In this document: positions 9,760 through 20,532 of the stretch, in pieces
Layout of the letters: each line of letters opens with the position of its first letter
How positions within the stretch are numbered: the first letter of the stretch is position 1
Source: Penium margaritaceum
Taxonomy: Eukaryota; Streptophyta; Zygnematophyceae; Desmidiales; Peniaceae
DNA length: 38,176 nucleotides
Direction: 5' to 3'
NCBI GenBank assembly: GCA_023375785.1
Contig: SZWC01009451.1
Coordinates: 69,313 to 107,488, forward strand
Notes under the pieces: model-generated
Told to the model about the DNA's origin: nothing
Databases searched by the model: none
What the model saw: the letters and a program-made list of their open reading frames with translations, nothing else
Translations under genes and position numbers: made by a program

Positions 9760-10209
9760 TCAGGCCTGATGCAGCAACAGTGTCCGGCGCCTGCAATCTC
9801 GCACGATCTCCATACCAAGAAACACCGATGTAGGACCGAGGTCCTTCTTCCTGTAGGCAGTCTGAAGGACAGCCTTGGCCTCATTCACGGCCTCCAGGGA
9901 CGGAGACGTGATCAGAAGGTCATCAACATAGACCAGGATGGCGGTGAACCGCTTGGGTGTCGGTAGGAGGAAGAGCGAGGGATCTGCCTTGCTTTGTACA
10001 TATCCTGCACAAGTCAAAGTGCCGGTGATCTCCCGGTTCCAACACCGTGGAGACTGCTTGAGGCCGTACATGGACTTGCGCAAGCACCAGACCTTATCAC
10101 AGTCCTCAAAACCAGGTGGCTGAGCCACGTAAATCTCCTCATCCAGAGAGCCATGGAGGAACGCATTGTTCACGTCCATCTCGTGCAGTCCCCAGTCATG
10201 CTGAGCCAC
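9760..10209 (-). pseudogene. A1 reverse transcriptase core with intact YVDD
   Basis: Copia RT palm and fingers: EMDVNNAFLHGSLDEEIYV, then WCLRKSMYGLKQSPRCW, then LVYVDDLLITSPS with the YVDD box at 9919-9930. Both catalytic aspartates are present. The upstream stop at 10225 and downstream stop at 9760 both fit CGA to TGA. This is the only one of the three A copies here with an intact RT box. Confidence 0.92.
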
Positions 10210-10224
10210 TACACCGAACAGAGC

Positions 10225-10857
10225 TCAAGCTGAGGTCATGCGGCCGACAGGGGCAAAAGTGTCAGTGTAATTGATGCCCTCAATCTGAGAGTACCCCTTG
10301 ACGACCAAGCAGGCCTTGTAGCGTTCCAGTGAGCCATCCGGCTTCACTTTCTTGCGAAAGACACACTTGACCTGAGTAGCCTTCCTCCCAGGCGGAAGGT
10401 TGACAAGCTCGTAGACTCTATGCTCTCGGATAGTGTGAAGCTCATCCTTGCAGGCAGCGCGCCAAGCGTCAACATCCTCTGATGAGAGAGCTTCCCTTAG
10501 GGTGCCCGGGTCGGATGCCATAGAAGGAGAGCTCTGCGTGGCAAGGGCACACGCCTCGGTGCTAGGCCTGACGACCACAAGATCAACAGCTGCATCACAA
10601 GTGATATGGAACTCGCGAGTGACGAGATCGTTCCCTACGGGGCACGTTGGATGTACCTCTGTGAGCTCAGGGCGGACACTCAGGCCTAGGGCCTTTGTGC
10701 TGGGGTCACCACTCGCGATGCTGCGATAGGGGGGCCTAGGTATTGCGCCCGACGCTCGCTGAGCTCCGGAATCCAGTGGTCGAAGACGGCCACCGGGCTC
10801 ACTGGAGTAACCTGAGCTTGAGGGGCGCACCTCAGGCTCAGGGATAGGCACGACCAC
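10225..10857 (-). pseudogene. A1 N-terminal RT domain and linker
   Basis: The second half carries the copia RT entry: DAWRAACKDELHTIREH, YELVNLPPGRKA, VFRKKVKPDGSLERYKA, LVVKGYSQIEGINYTDTFAPVGRM. The first half is a variable linker. It ends at a stop where A3 reads Arg. Confidence 0.88.
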
Positions 10858-10869
10858 AGCTGGTGGGGG

Positions 10870-11240
10870 CTAAGGCAAGGCAGCCGGTGATGCCGTGAGA
10901 GGAGATGCGTGTGTGGGGGACACGGGGCCGGGTGTGACAGAAGGAGCAGGCAAGTCTGGACCTAACACAAAGGCAGGATTGCCACCAGACGTAGGTACGG
11001 GAGGCGAGACTGGACCGGACACAGAAACAGGAGTGCCAGCAGACGCAGGTACTGTCGTAGAAATAGGCGCGGGAACAGACACAGGGGCACCTGTGGGGCG
11101 TGAAACAGGTTGTACGGGCGAGGACTCTGGACCGACGGTGATGATTAGTGGGTCATCAAGGGCCGGAGACCGAGAGGTGAAGGGGGCTCGAACGGAAATA
11201 TCAGCCTAGTGAGAGGTGCTCGTTGGCGTCTCCCCCATCC
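10870..11240 (-). pseudogene. A1 Pro/Ser/Thr-rich linker between integrase and RT
   Basis: It is in frame with both neighbours and composed of short Pro/Ser/Ala/Val units (for example VSVSGPVSPPVPTSGG). The same kind of linker is seen in A3 at about 32950-33280. Long disordered linkers here are known in copia Pol. Confidence 0.7.
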
Positions 11241-11241
11241 A

Positions 11242-11847
11242 TCAAGAACCCTCACAAGTAGGAACATGTGTGGCGGAGAGTGCCATGATCAAAGTCAGGT
11301 CACGGTAGGTGAGAGACTCAAAAAAGAGCGCGTTGCATGACTCAATGACGCGACGACGAGTAGGGTCCCAGAAGCGCCGGGCCTTCGACCGCGGGTAAAT
11401 GCATACGAAGGCACACAAGCGGCCCCGAGGTGGGACCTTGGACCCCTGCTGGTCCTCGGTGTACCACACGGAGGCTGGGAATTCCCAGACGCGAGCGAGA
11501 CAAAGGTCAGCACGGTGTCCAAACCAGAGCTCATACGGTGTAATAAGGTTCAGAAGCGGACTGTGCGGGAGGCGGTTCCAGAACCAAGTCATGTATGCAA
11601 AACCCTTAAAGACAAAGGACTCAAGGAGAACGCACTCAGACCGCAAAGTGCCAACCGCATCCTCCATGGTGCAGTTCTAGCGCTCGGAAATACCGTTGTA
11701 CAAAGGGGTAGCAGGAGTGGAGACCTGGTGAAATATGCAGTGCTCAGCAAAGAATCCGTCCGTCTCACGAAGAAACTCATCGCCGCGATCCGAGCGGAAA
11801 GTATGTAGCGTGTGACGTGACTGACGCTCAGCCATCACTTGCCAGAG
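11242..11847 (-). pseudogene. A1 integrase, second half of the core and C-terminal part
   Basis: Reading starts after a stop at 11848. It contains FRSDRGDEF (second catalytic Asp), then NGISER (catalytic Glu, 34 residues later), a stop at 11677, TMEDAVGTLRSE, NRLPHSPL, PYELWFGHRADL, VWYTEDQQGSK, and RRVIESCNALFFES. This is standard copia integrase order. The catalytic residues are preserved although the frame has stops. Confidence 0.88.
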
Positions 11848-12372
11848 TCAAACCGCAAGGGCGGCGTTGCTCTTCTGACAAAGGCTGTAGACCCACCGCA
11901 TCCGGGTAAAGTTATCAGTAAGAGTGACAATATACCTGCCCCGATTAGATAGGGACTTGACCGGAAGAGGACCGAGAAGGTCTGAGTGAACTACCTCGAG
12001 AGGCCGAAGCGCTCGGGAACGAGAGTCAGGGTAGGTGCATCGGTGCATCTTCCCCTGAGCACAAAAGAGACAGTCAGTCTTGGGTGGCTTCTCAAAAGAA
12101 GTTGCGTCAAGACCGAGAGCTGGCTGTGTCCGAATGAGCTTCGACACAGTATCAGAGCCAACGTGACACAGACGGCGATGAAGCAACCGCTGGTGTTCGG
12201 GAGACAGAACACCACTGACAAAGACCCGACTGGAGAAGGAAAGAGAGCAAGGGGAGGAGGTTTGAGAGACGCGATACAGATCATCTATGACTGAGGCACG
12301 AAGGACAACGTTGCGAGTTTTAGTAGCAGTCATAATTGTTGAGTCTACTGTATGCTCCACAGAGAGACCCAT
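11848..12372 (-). pseudogene. A1 integrase, zinc-binding and first core part
   Basis: The HHCC zinc-binding site is visible: LLHRRLCHVGSDTV, then CLFCAQGKMHRC. It is followed by VVHSDLLGPLP with the first catalytic Asp and by GRYIVTLTDNFTRMRWVY. The frame is shared with the rest of Pol down to 8947. Its upstream end overlaps the protease piece in another frame, so a frameshift lies near 12320-12372. Confidence 0.88.
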
Positions 12373-12838
12373 CAGTGTGCAGGCACAGAAAGTTGGCTGA
12401 GCTCAAGATCAGGCACAAACAACACGTCGCAAAGGTACAAGGGGCAAGACGGACCGTCAAGACATACAACCCCAACACATGTACTGGCAAGGACTGACCA
12501 GAGCCTGTACGGATGGAACGGACAGACGTGACAGGACCGAGAACAACAAAATCATTACGACGACACGTCATGTGATGAGTGGCACCAGAATCGATGATCC
12601 AAGTGCCACCGGAGTCACGACTGGTGGACGTCACTATACAACGGGAAATGGAACACTCGGCATCAGAGGGACGCAGAGCCATCAGTGGGGAGGAACGATG
12701 CAGGGCACAAAGATGAGACTCATGAACCCAATCGGTACAGTCAGGCCCATCATCATTACATGCTGACTGTGCTCCCCCACACGCGTCATCACGAGCCACA
12801 GGAACGGATGGACAGACAGTCTGTGAACCCCCCGACAA
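12320..12838 (-). pseudogene. A1 aspartic protease region
   Basis: The copia protease signature WIIDSGATHHMT is present, with the DSGA active site at 12581-12592. The protease cleaves Gag-Pol. It lies upstream of integrase, as expected for copia. It is one frame off from integrase, so at least one indel separates them. Confidence 0.88.
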
Positions 12839-13072
12839 TGACTACACACTCGCAACTCCCTAAAAGCGGATTGCCAGAAGGTGTCAGAGCTCAGCGATGG
12901 TGTGGTCGTGTGGGTCCGGATCACTGCTACTCGCGGGTGAGGAAGCGGGAACAGCTGTAGTCGTGGCCGCCACGCGTCCGGAGGATGGCGAGGATGACGT
13001 GCTAGATGTGGAACGGAGGGCATGTGCAGCCTGGAGCCCACGAGTAATCCGCGCCCAGTCGAGCGGCTGCTG

Positions 13073-14452
13073 GCACTCGGTGTAGCGATGGACGCCTCCA
13101 CAGTTGTAGTAGTGAACAGAACGTCCACTGCTACCACTGCATGACGGCTGTTGCTATGTCTGCTGCTGACCTGATCCACACTTCCACTTCTTCTTCTTCC
13201 CCTGAGCTATTGCTGCAATACCATGTGTGTGAGTGGGTGTGGGCAGGGCCGAAGGGGAAGAGGAAGATGAGGACGTGATGGAGGATGAAGAAGAAGACTG
13301 CAGGAGGGATGATGGTGGTGATGTGACGACTGCTACAGCAAGAGAAGTCTCCTGATGGGCCACGGCTGCCTTGCGGGCTGAAGTCACCTGGAGGAAGAGC
13401 TGATGTGCCCAGGGGAGAAGTTGCAGAGTAGCTAAAAAGGGCTCGAGGACAGCGTCGCTGTACCGTGTGAAGATGTCAGTGTACTCAAGGCAAACTCCGA
13501 GCATCATCGTACGGAGCGCCCACAGCTGTGTGCCTCGTGAGATCCCCAAGGCATTTGTAGATGCGCATGGCGCGTCGCCAGTAATCGGCTGCAAGCTCCG
13601 CAGGCCCCTGACGGAGAGAGTGGAAGGACAGAATGTGTGCTGCATGAGTGGCGTGCGTCTCTGTGACCAACAGGGATAAGGCCAGATCCCAACCTCCGCG
13701 TGGATCGGCTCCAGTGCCTGTGTTGGCCTCGTGAAGGAAGGGGTAGAAATCGACGACGGTCTCGCGTGGCATGGCATAGAGGATTGTGCGCATCGTGCTG
13801 GGTCTGTAGGCTGATACGGGCTGTGGTAGTAGGGCCAGACTCCCTTTGAAGTAGCCCAAACCTGAAAAAGGATCTCCCAGCACTCGAAGTCGTCCTCACT
13901 AATATACCGTGGAGGTGGTGTCTGAAAGTCCTTGGGTTGCCACTCTGTGGGGAGAGCAACTGCAGGCCGAGGAGGACGAGGGACGGGGAAGACTCCAGGA
14001 AGGGGATAATCACTTGGATAGTCGGGTGATGATCTTATCTGAGGAAACTGAGGAGATTTGGTGCCCGTCTACATCTGATGGAGGCACTCTTGAAGAACTC
14101 AAATCTCATGATTCGGGGAGTCGCCTGTCATGCCTGGCATGAATGGATCATCATCCAGGAGGTCAAGAGGTGGTGGGTTAGGTCTAGCTCTTGTCACGGG
14201 TGCTTGAGCCGACTGTTGTGTAGAGACCGTGATGTCGGCAGCTCCCTCAGAAACCTGCTGTGGGACCGTGGACTGGGCACGCAGAAGCTCAGTCAGCTTG
14301 TGGATGGCATCAGTCTGCTCCCGCTGTACGCGACGTATCTCATCCCGCTGGCTTCGCAGGTCCTCAATGGCCTGCAAGCGTGGGCTGAGGACCCCAGAAG
14401 AAGAGGAGGAGGGATCACCCGTCCCCTTCCCCTTGTTGTTAGACGAGTTCAT
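13073..14452 (-). pseudogene. A1 gag with degenerate zinc knuckle
   Basis: It starts at Met 14452 (MNSSNNKGKGTGDPSSSSSG) and goes into a probable coiled coil (LQAIEDLRSQRDEIRRVQRE). Conserved blocks shared with A3 follow in shifted frames: ECWEILFQVWATSKGVWPYYHS, YAMPRETVVDF (13883 frame), YWRRAMRIYKCLGD, LEYTDIFTRYSDAVLEPFL (13777 frame), and a Ser-rich tail. At 13073-13114 a knuckle-like HYYNCGGVHRYTEC appears, where the first Cys is now Tyr. At least two frameshifts break it. Gag forms the particle and packages RNA. The capsid part is not the common UBN2 type by eye. Confidence 0.75.
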
Positions 14453-15392
14453 GTCGCCTTTCAGTATGGGTCGACAGGTCAGGTTTGTCGGATTGCAAAA
14501 GCTTCAGCGTTTGTCGAGGAGTTGAGACGCTCGTAGTTTTTTACTGTCCGGCCAAAACTTTGACGGAGTCTGGTGCTGACGTCAGCAGGTGGTTGTGCAC
14601 TTTGACGGAGTCTGGTGATGACGTCAGCAAGTAAAAATGCTGACGTCGGCTCGACTCCCCCTTCTTTTTTTTTCTCTCGCGGTTCTGCATGAGCGTGCAG
14701 CCACTTCCTGGCGGCTACGCGGAAGCTGCGCGGAAGCTACACGGAAGTTGCACGAAAGCTACGCGGAAGCTGCACAAGAGCTTCCTCTCAACCGCTGCTG
14801 CAGCTGTATTGTCAGCTGCAACAACAGCTACGTGGCTGCGTGCACAGTAGGGGCAACAGTGGCTGCGCAATGCCGCTGCTACTACTACGAGCTGCGGCTG
14901 CTGCTTGCTGCCGCCGCTGCGTGCTGCTGCTGCCACCGAGCGCTGCTACTGCTGCCGCTGTTGCGCTGCTGCTGCTATAGTTGCTGCTACTCTGCTGTTG
15001 CCACCGCGGCTGCCGCTGCTGCTGCTGCACTGCTGTTGCCGCCGCTGCTATTGCTCTGCTGCTTTCGCCGCTGTTACCGCTGTGCTGCTGTTGCCGAGGT
15101 CGCCGCTGCGGCTGGGAACGGTGGCTGCAATCACTGTAGCCGCCACGCACTGCTGTAGCTGCTGCTACGACGCTGGTGCTGCCACTGCTGCTACTGCTGC
15201 TGCTGCTATTCTGCTATGCTGCTGCTGGTACAGTGGCAACGTCGCTGCTACGGTCTCACGTGATGGGTGTGGGCTGCGTCGACGGCGACCGGCTGTCTTC
15301 GACAGGCCCCAGTGGATCTGCTGCTGCGGTGACTCTCATTGCTGCTGCTCTGCTGCGTCTCTGTTGTGCAGCTCAGTGAGAACTGTCTCACT
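14453..15392 (-). other. A1 leader: bZIP-type palindromes and CAG-rich block
   Basis: This is untranslated leader between primer site and gag. It contains TGACGTCA palindromes at 14577-14584 and 14619-14626 plus a near copy at 14641, repeated with GACGGAGTCTGGTG. It also contains a long CTG/GCT-rich block (CAG/AGC on the element strand) at about 14880-15240. The A3 leader shows both traits at the same relative place. Confidence 0.7.
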
Positions 15393-15404
15393 GCTCTGAT
15401 ACCA
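15393..15404 (-). other. A1 primer-binding site (tRNA-iMet)
   Basis: The element strand reads TGGTATCAGAGC directly after the 5' LTR. It is an exact match to the established plant copia iMet primer site. Confidence 0.93.
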
Positions 15405-16041
15405 TGAGAAGATGCAAGGAAACTTCCTAGCAACACTCCGGTTGATCAGGCATCAGTGCCCGATCAGACGGTGACGAAAGTCACAAGTCGTGAACGCAAC
15501 GGCAAGAGTTTGGCGAGGGGACACAAGGCAAAGTGTCTAAATGCTTCAATAGCAATTGCAGAGAGAAATGACAAATGACAGGTCCATGGCATAAATACCT
15601 GCCGCGGCGCACAGCGGGTGTCGCACGCGGCGGTCCAAGAGCTGTCCTAAAACCGGCCCAAAACCACTGTTGTGGCCATAACTCTGCGCACACAGGTCAG
15701 AATGCTACGCTGTCTGAACCTAGACTTGCAGGATCACAAGACAGACGCTACAACTGGTCACATGCATGCATTCATCATCAAACGGTGGACACGCAATGCA
15801 AAAACATGCAAATCGGGGTCATGGCCAGTCCGCTGAAAAGACTCCTGTAAGCTGCAGAAAAAACAACAGGGAGTCCCGGCAGTGTCCGGGGCTTTGGAAC
15901 GGTAGTCGGCCAGCTCCGAGCTGGTAGTCCGCTGCCAGTCGTCGCACCGATGTCACCAGGGCCCGCCTCAGGGGTCTGCACAAGTATGGACACGGCCGAG
16001 TGGTCATAGTAGGCTGTACATGAACGTCACAAATCACAACA
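15405..16041 (-). repeat. A1 5' LTR (637 bp)
   Basis: On the element strand it runs from TGTTGTGATTTGTGACG to ATCTTCTCA, with TG...CA ends. GGTATTTATGCC (plus strand GGCATAAATACC, about 15589-15600) is a likely TATA box. It carries the CATGCATGCAT block at about 15761-15770, an RY-type element of plant promoters, and ATGCAAAT nearby. Confidence 0.93.
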
Positions 16042-16046
16042 CCCCA
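16042..16046. repeat. Target-site duplication of A1, right copy (CCCCA)
   Basis: Identical to 2127-2131 and directly abutting the LTR end. Confidence 0.85.
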
Positions 16047-16143
16047 TTCTCAGAAAAACAGCTAGGTCGCCCCTATTTCGGAAAGTTATGGCCAGGTCGC
16101 CCCCACTTTTGGTGCTCCGGGGAGTTATGGCTAGGACGCCTGA
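16045..16143 (+). repeat. Imperfect repeat unit, right copy (partner 1977-2070)
   Basis: It begins CATTCTCAGAAAAACAG and ends GGTGCTCCGGGGAGTTATGGCTAGGACGCC-like. It also has an internal half-repeat (AGGTCGCCCC and GTTATGGCC/TA twice). Confidence 0.5.
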
Positions 16144-17085
16144 TACGGATGAATTATTATCGACGTCTTGCTTCCACTTTAAAAAGTGGGGGCACTCTGA
16201 TGATAATGTTTCGGATTGCATTTCGCCAAAAATCAGTTTCAGTCGAAACGTGTCGTACTTCGTTCCGTACACCAGGTCCGCCGTGCCCACCGTCCAGACT
16301 TCGTCGCTTAAGTCGATGGGATGCTTACAAGTTACGGAGCTGACGTTCGATGTTCACAGAATGTATGTTTAGTACCTTACATTCCGGGCTTCAAAAGTGG
16401 ACACTATTCCGTTTTTATAACTTCCGCGCAGCTTCCCAAAATTTGGCCATTGCATGCCATCTCCTTTCACGCCGTGCACTGTGCAATTTTTCTTCGTCGA
16501 CCAGTGCATTGCCACTTTGCCTGACTGATGTATGAAAACAACACCTTAGAATCGTCAATGAATCTAGTCCGCGTACATTGAGGCCACGGTGGCGTGAGTT
16601 ATGACCAATGCGAGGAAGCATATGGTCCAGCATGCTAAACCTCCCCCCCCCCCTCTACCTCCATTCGTGGACGACTGCACCCGGGTCAGGTTACTCCGCG
16701 GCCTGCAGCTGGCAGGGGTCTCCCACGTCCGTCATTCTATGTTGCATGTTGCATCGTTCTTGCCTAGGCAGCCTGAACGCCCGTCCAACTCTCGTGTCGT
16801 TCTCCTGACTGGCATCCTCGCATCCGGTAAGTCAGGGTCATGGGGGCATGGTACATATTTGATCTCCGTTTTTCTATCCAACATGTCCTCATTCTGGCCG
16901 TATGGCGGCCTCAACTTTGCTCGGTTTGCCAAGAGAAGCTCGGCAAACTGTCTATGCCACGAGCAATGACATGGCACAGGGAGTAGGCTCCTGAAGGACT
17001 TGACGCAACCAAGTCGACCACGAGCCACAGTGGACTATCCTTGGCTATTCATCGATGAAATCATTGTTCATGACATGTCATGAGG

Positions 17086-17088
<3 letters not shown>
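16144..17088. other. Unrecognised stretch, no supported gene
   Basis: Mixed-composition DNA. A hairpin CCACTTT-AA-AAAGTGG lies at 16174-16189. A minus-strand frame at 16732-17028 (98 codons, with a block such as QFAELLLANRAKLRPPYGQN) is open and looks somewhat protein-like, but I recognise no family and see no clear splice sites. It could be a remnant exon. Confidence 0.3.
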
Positions 17089-17149
<61 letters not shown>

Positions 17150-17159
17150 TTTTTTTTTT
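17089..17159 (+). repeat. (GT)n microsatellite followed by poly-T
   Basis: About 29 GT units (17089-17146) run into 13-14 T residues directly before the assembly gap. Such tracts often stop read extension and explain the gap. Confidence 0.97.
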
Positions 17160-17161
17160 CC

Positions 17162-17901
17162 NNNNNNNNNNNNNNNNNNNNNNNNNNNNNNNNNNNNNNN
17201 NNNNNNNNNNNNNNNNNNNNNNNNNNNNNNNNNNNNNNNNNNNNNNNNNNNNNNNNNNNNNNNNNNNNNNNNNNNNNNNNNNNNNNNNNNNNNNNNNNNN
17301 NNNNNNNNNNNNNNNNNNNNNNNNNNNNNNNNNNNNNNNNNNNNNNNNNNNNNNNNNNNNNNNNNNNNNNNNNNNNNNNNNNNNNNNNNNNNNNNNNNNN
17401 NNNNNNNNNNNNNNNNNNNNNNNNNNNNNNNNNNNNNNNNNNNNNNNNNNNNNNNNNNNNNNNNNNNNNNNNNNNNNNNNNNNNNNNNNNNNNNNNNNNN
17501 NNNNNNNNNNNNNNNNNNNNNNNNNNNNNNNNNNNNNNNNNNNNNNNNNNNNNNNNNNNNNNNNNNNNNNNNNNNNNNNNNNNNNNNNNNNNNNNNNNNN
17601 NNNNNNNNNNNNNNNNNNNNNNNNNNNNNNNNNNNNNNNNNNNNNNNNNNNNNNNNNNNNNNNNNNNNNNNNNNNNNNNNNNNNNNNNNNNNNNNNNNNN
17701 NNNNNNNNNNNNNNNNNNNNNNNNNNNNNNNNNNNNNNNNNNNNNNNNNNNNNNNNNNNNNNNNNNNNNNNNNNNNNNNNNNNNNNNNNNNNNNNNNNNN
17801 NNNNNNNNNNNNNNNNNNNNNNNNNNNNNNNNNNNNNNNNNNNNNNNNNNNNNNNNNNNNNNNNNNNNNNNNNNNNNNNNNNNNNNNNNNNNNNNNNNNN
17901 N
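17162..17901. other. Assembly gap (740 Ns)
   Basis: 740 undetermined bases, flanked by poly-T on the left and a C run on the right (17902-17912). Nothing can be said about the content. Confidence 0.99.
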
Positions 17902-20531
17902 CCCCCCCCCCCTCCAACATGCGCCTTGAAATCTGCAATTCTTTGGATCGGATCTCAGTGTGGATCCGGATGCGCTGATCAAATCTGGATCTGAGCACCT
18001 AGAATTGGATTCGCAGATCCGCGTATTCTGTGTACACCCTGAAGCATCACAACCTCCGCATGATGTGCTACACTTTTTACTTGTCCTAGGTGAAGGGGGA
18101 TTGAGAAAATCCATGGACAAATGCTGCTCATTTATGTGGAGTGAACAAGCATGACTTCCAATGGGCTAAAAAAATGATTCCATCGCTTGCATTCTAATGA
18201 GTGAAGTTGGGCGCACTATAGATTGCACACCATATCATTTTGCACCTGGAAACGTCCAAGATTTTGGTATAACGTTTTGTGTCAGTTATGGTGACATCTG
18301 GGAGGTATAGTTCATCCCCAGCGCTATATCAAGCAGTGGTATGTAGCAACCTCTCTGCTCCACAACGGCTCCTTCCAGCAATGAATGTTTTTTCTCCAAA
18401 CTCTCATTAAGTTTTGGACTTCTCCGCCATCCTCAGCTGCAAACAAGCACCATCAGCAGCACCATCTTCCAGTAATCACAGAGAAGCAGCTTTAAATTTT
18501 CTCATGAATTGAAGCATCAATCCAGACTGAGCTCCTCCATATTTACTAGCTCACTCTGCGAGCTTACGCCATATTGTAGCATCTGTGACATCAGCACCAT
18601 CACTTTTATTCTCAAAAAGTTCTCTGCACCAGACCCAGGACCAAGTCCTTGTAAAACCGTCTCTTCATCTCTGCCACATTTCCTCCACGCCAACAAATAC
18701 ACATGAGTCCTCCAACATGTTGACTTTTGAGTGCATCTCCATCACAGCAGCAGAACCAGCAGCAGCAGCAGCAGAATCACAACCACCTCAGACAGAAGTG
18801 AACGTCACCGAATACTATCCAAGCAATGAAAATCCCTACTCGACCCCTGCTGCTCTCAGCCGTCATGATTCTGCCACAACAATAGCACCACCAATTTCTT
18901 CCACAACTGCAACCATCTCCACTGCCTCAGATCATATGGCACTTCTCCTCTATTCTGACACCCCAGTGTGCACTTGTGAGTGAGTGAATGTGTTCATGCT
19001 TTGCTTCTATGGTCAAACCATCCACCGCACAAGCCTTCAGCATCCCAGTGTATTGCAGAAGAAGATCAACTCCCCTTCCTCAACTACCACTAGAGCCAAT
19101 GCTCTCGCAGTCGACCATCAAGACATCACAACTCTGGAAGCCTCCAAGACTGCCGTCTCTTCTGGAGACAAATGTCCTATCACAGATACTCCTCCATCTT
19201 CTTCACAAAATTCAACTCCATAACCAACACAGAAACTAGAATGATTTGGAACTTTCTCCATCCCTTCATCACCTCCGTAAACTCCCAGTGCTCCTGATGC
19301 TCTCACATACCCAAGTGACTTGATAACTGAAATCCAGCTTGCTCCTATGGCATCAACTGAACCAACACCAAAAGTCACCCTTTCTGGACCAACTCTTGCT
19401 TCCATAACCTACATCCCACCATACAACCGGAGCCAACCAACAATAGACAACGACCTTGGATTAAAAAGAAATCATCTGGCTCACACGTCTGAACCAGCTG
19501 TGGAGGAGCCCTCTCTGACGCCCTATGTTCATACTGACCGTTGGCATCACGAGCAAGGATAATAGAGAAAGCAGAAGCACGAATAGCTGATGCAGTATCA
19601 GGAAAAAAACGGACTTCATACCAGCCTGGACTCCTCCTCTATTGTCAATGGACTTCTCTTTGAAATCGGCTACACCATCTTCATCTGCTGAACTGCTCTC
19701 CCGGACGTGCAGCTCCTAATCAATCTCTCTCCTGCTACAGGCTGCTCCATGGGCACCTTTCTACTCCCTATCTTTCTCTACACCATCACCTCCCCAGCAA
19801 CTTTGAAGAAAACCAACAACTCCCTTCATGCAACAACGCCTCCCTACATCAACACGAGCAACATTCACCAAAACATGACCACAACATCACGTTCATCCCT
19901 ACAAACTACAGCACACCAAGCACCAACTGCCGCACAACCTATCTGGTCCATCTGCTTCACCAATCCACACCAGGTCCGGCCACCAGACCAACCACCGGGA
20001 GCTACAAAATGCCTCAGCCTGACGCCTTACACTGCAAGGATTATGTTCTTGAGGGGGGGGGGGTTCAGAATACAACTCAAAACCCACAGGGTGGAGAGAT
20101 AATTATCTAATGACATGCTACCTCACTCGTCGTACCGCTGCAACACCAGGAATGGAATTACCAGAAAACCCCTCGGGTTGTGTCAGCTCATCTCCGCCAG
20201 CTCCCACTTTCATCGGTGCCCCAGGCAACAGTGAGGGCACAATGCCGACCGCTTAACGAACGATCATGGCACAAAACCCCAACAGTTGGAACACTGTGCG
20301 GCTCGGTCCAAACTACAAGTCAAGGACCGACTAATACCACCCATGACCTGGTGTGACCAATCGCCCTCCGAATGCTGTGCCAACATCCCCGAGCGTGAGG
20401 TACCATATCTCTCAGTAATCGAGTCCCAGATGGAACATCCGAGATTTTCTACACACTGAAACACCACTGGCAGAGCACAGTGGTTGCAGCGTTACGTGTC
20501 ACATGGTCCTTTGTGGCTGGTGTATCCACCG
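17902..20531. other. Unrecognised CA/CT-rich DNA, no supported gene
   Basis: The plus strand from about 18420 to 20020 is rich in CA, CCA and CTC words, with short frames that do not join. One frame at 18585-18983 (133 codons, with an Ala run from GCA repeats at about 18750) and minus-strand 19118-19405 are the longest. Neither resembles a family I know and stops interrupt both neighbourhoods. A G run lies at 20050-20064. It may be an old decayed element. Confidence 0.3.
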
Positions 20532-20532
20532 C

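Larger units (their letters stand above)
2132..16041 (-). mobile_element. A1: complete, decayed Ty1/copia retrotransposon, interrupted by element B
   Basis: A1 lies on the minus strand. Its 5' LTR is on the right (15405-16041). Then come the primer site, a CAG-rich leader, gag, protease, integrase, RT and RNase H, a purine tract and a 3' LTR on the left (2132-2612 plus 8684-8844). Protease-integrase-RT-RNase H is the copia order. CCCCA duplications on both sides show the ends are the original insertion ends. By eye the two LTRs differ at roughly one base in ten, so it is an old insertion. Pol stays in one frame from 12372 to 8947 but carries stops at 11848, 11677, 11242, 10870, 10225, 9760, 9436 and 9208. 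The integrase D/D/E residues and the YVDD of RT are still intact. It cannot make a full Pol now. Confidence 0.93.

Noticed and set aside
14637..15399. Plus-strand Leu/Ala/Cys-rich frames
   Set aside because: Same reason: this is the A1 leader, antisense to the element.
17055..18120. 300-residue frames across the N gap
   Set aside because: They consist of undetermined bases and GT-repeat Val/Cys runs, so there is no evidence of coding.
18585..18983. 133-codon plus-strand frame as a host gene
   Set aside because: No recognised motif, low-complexity Ala/Ser/Thr content, and no clear splice sites around it.
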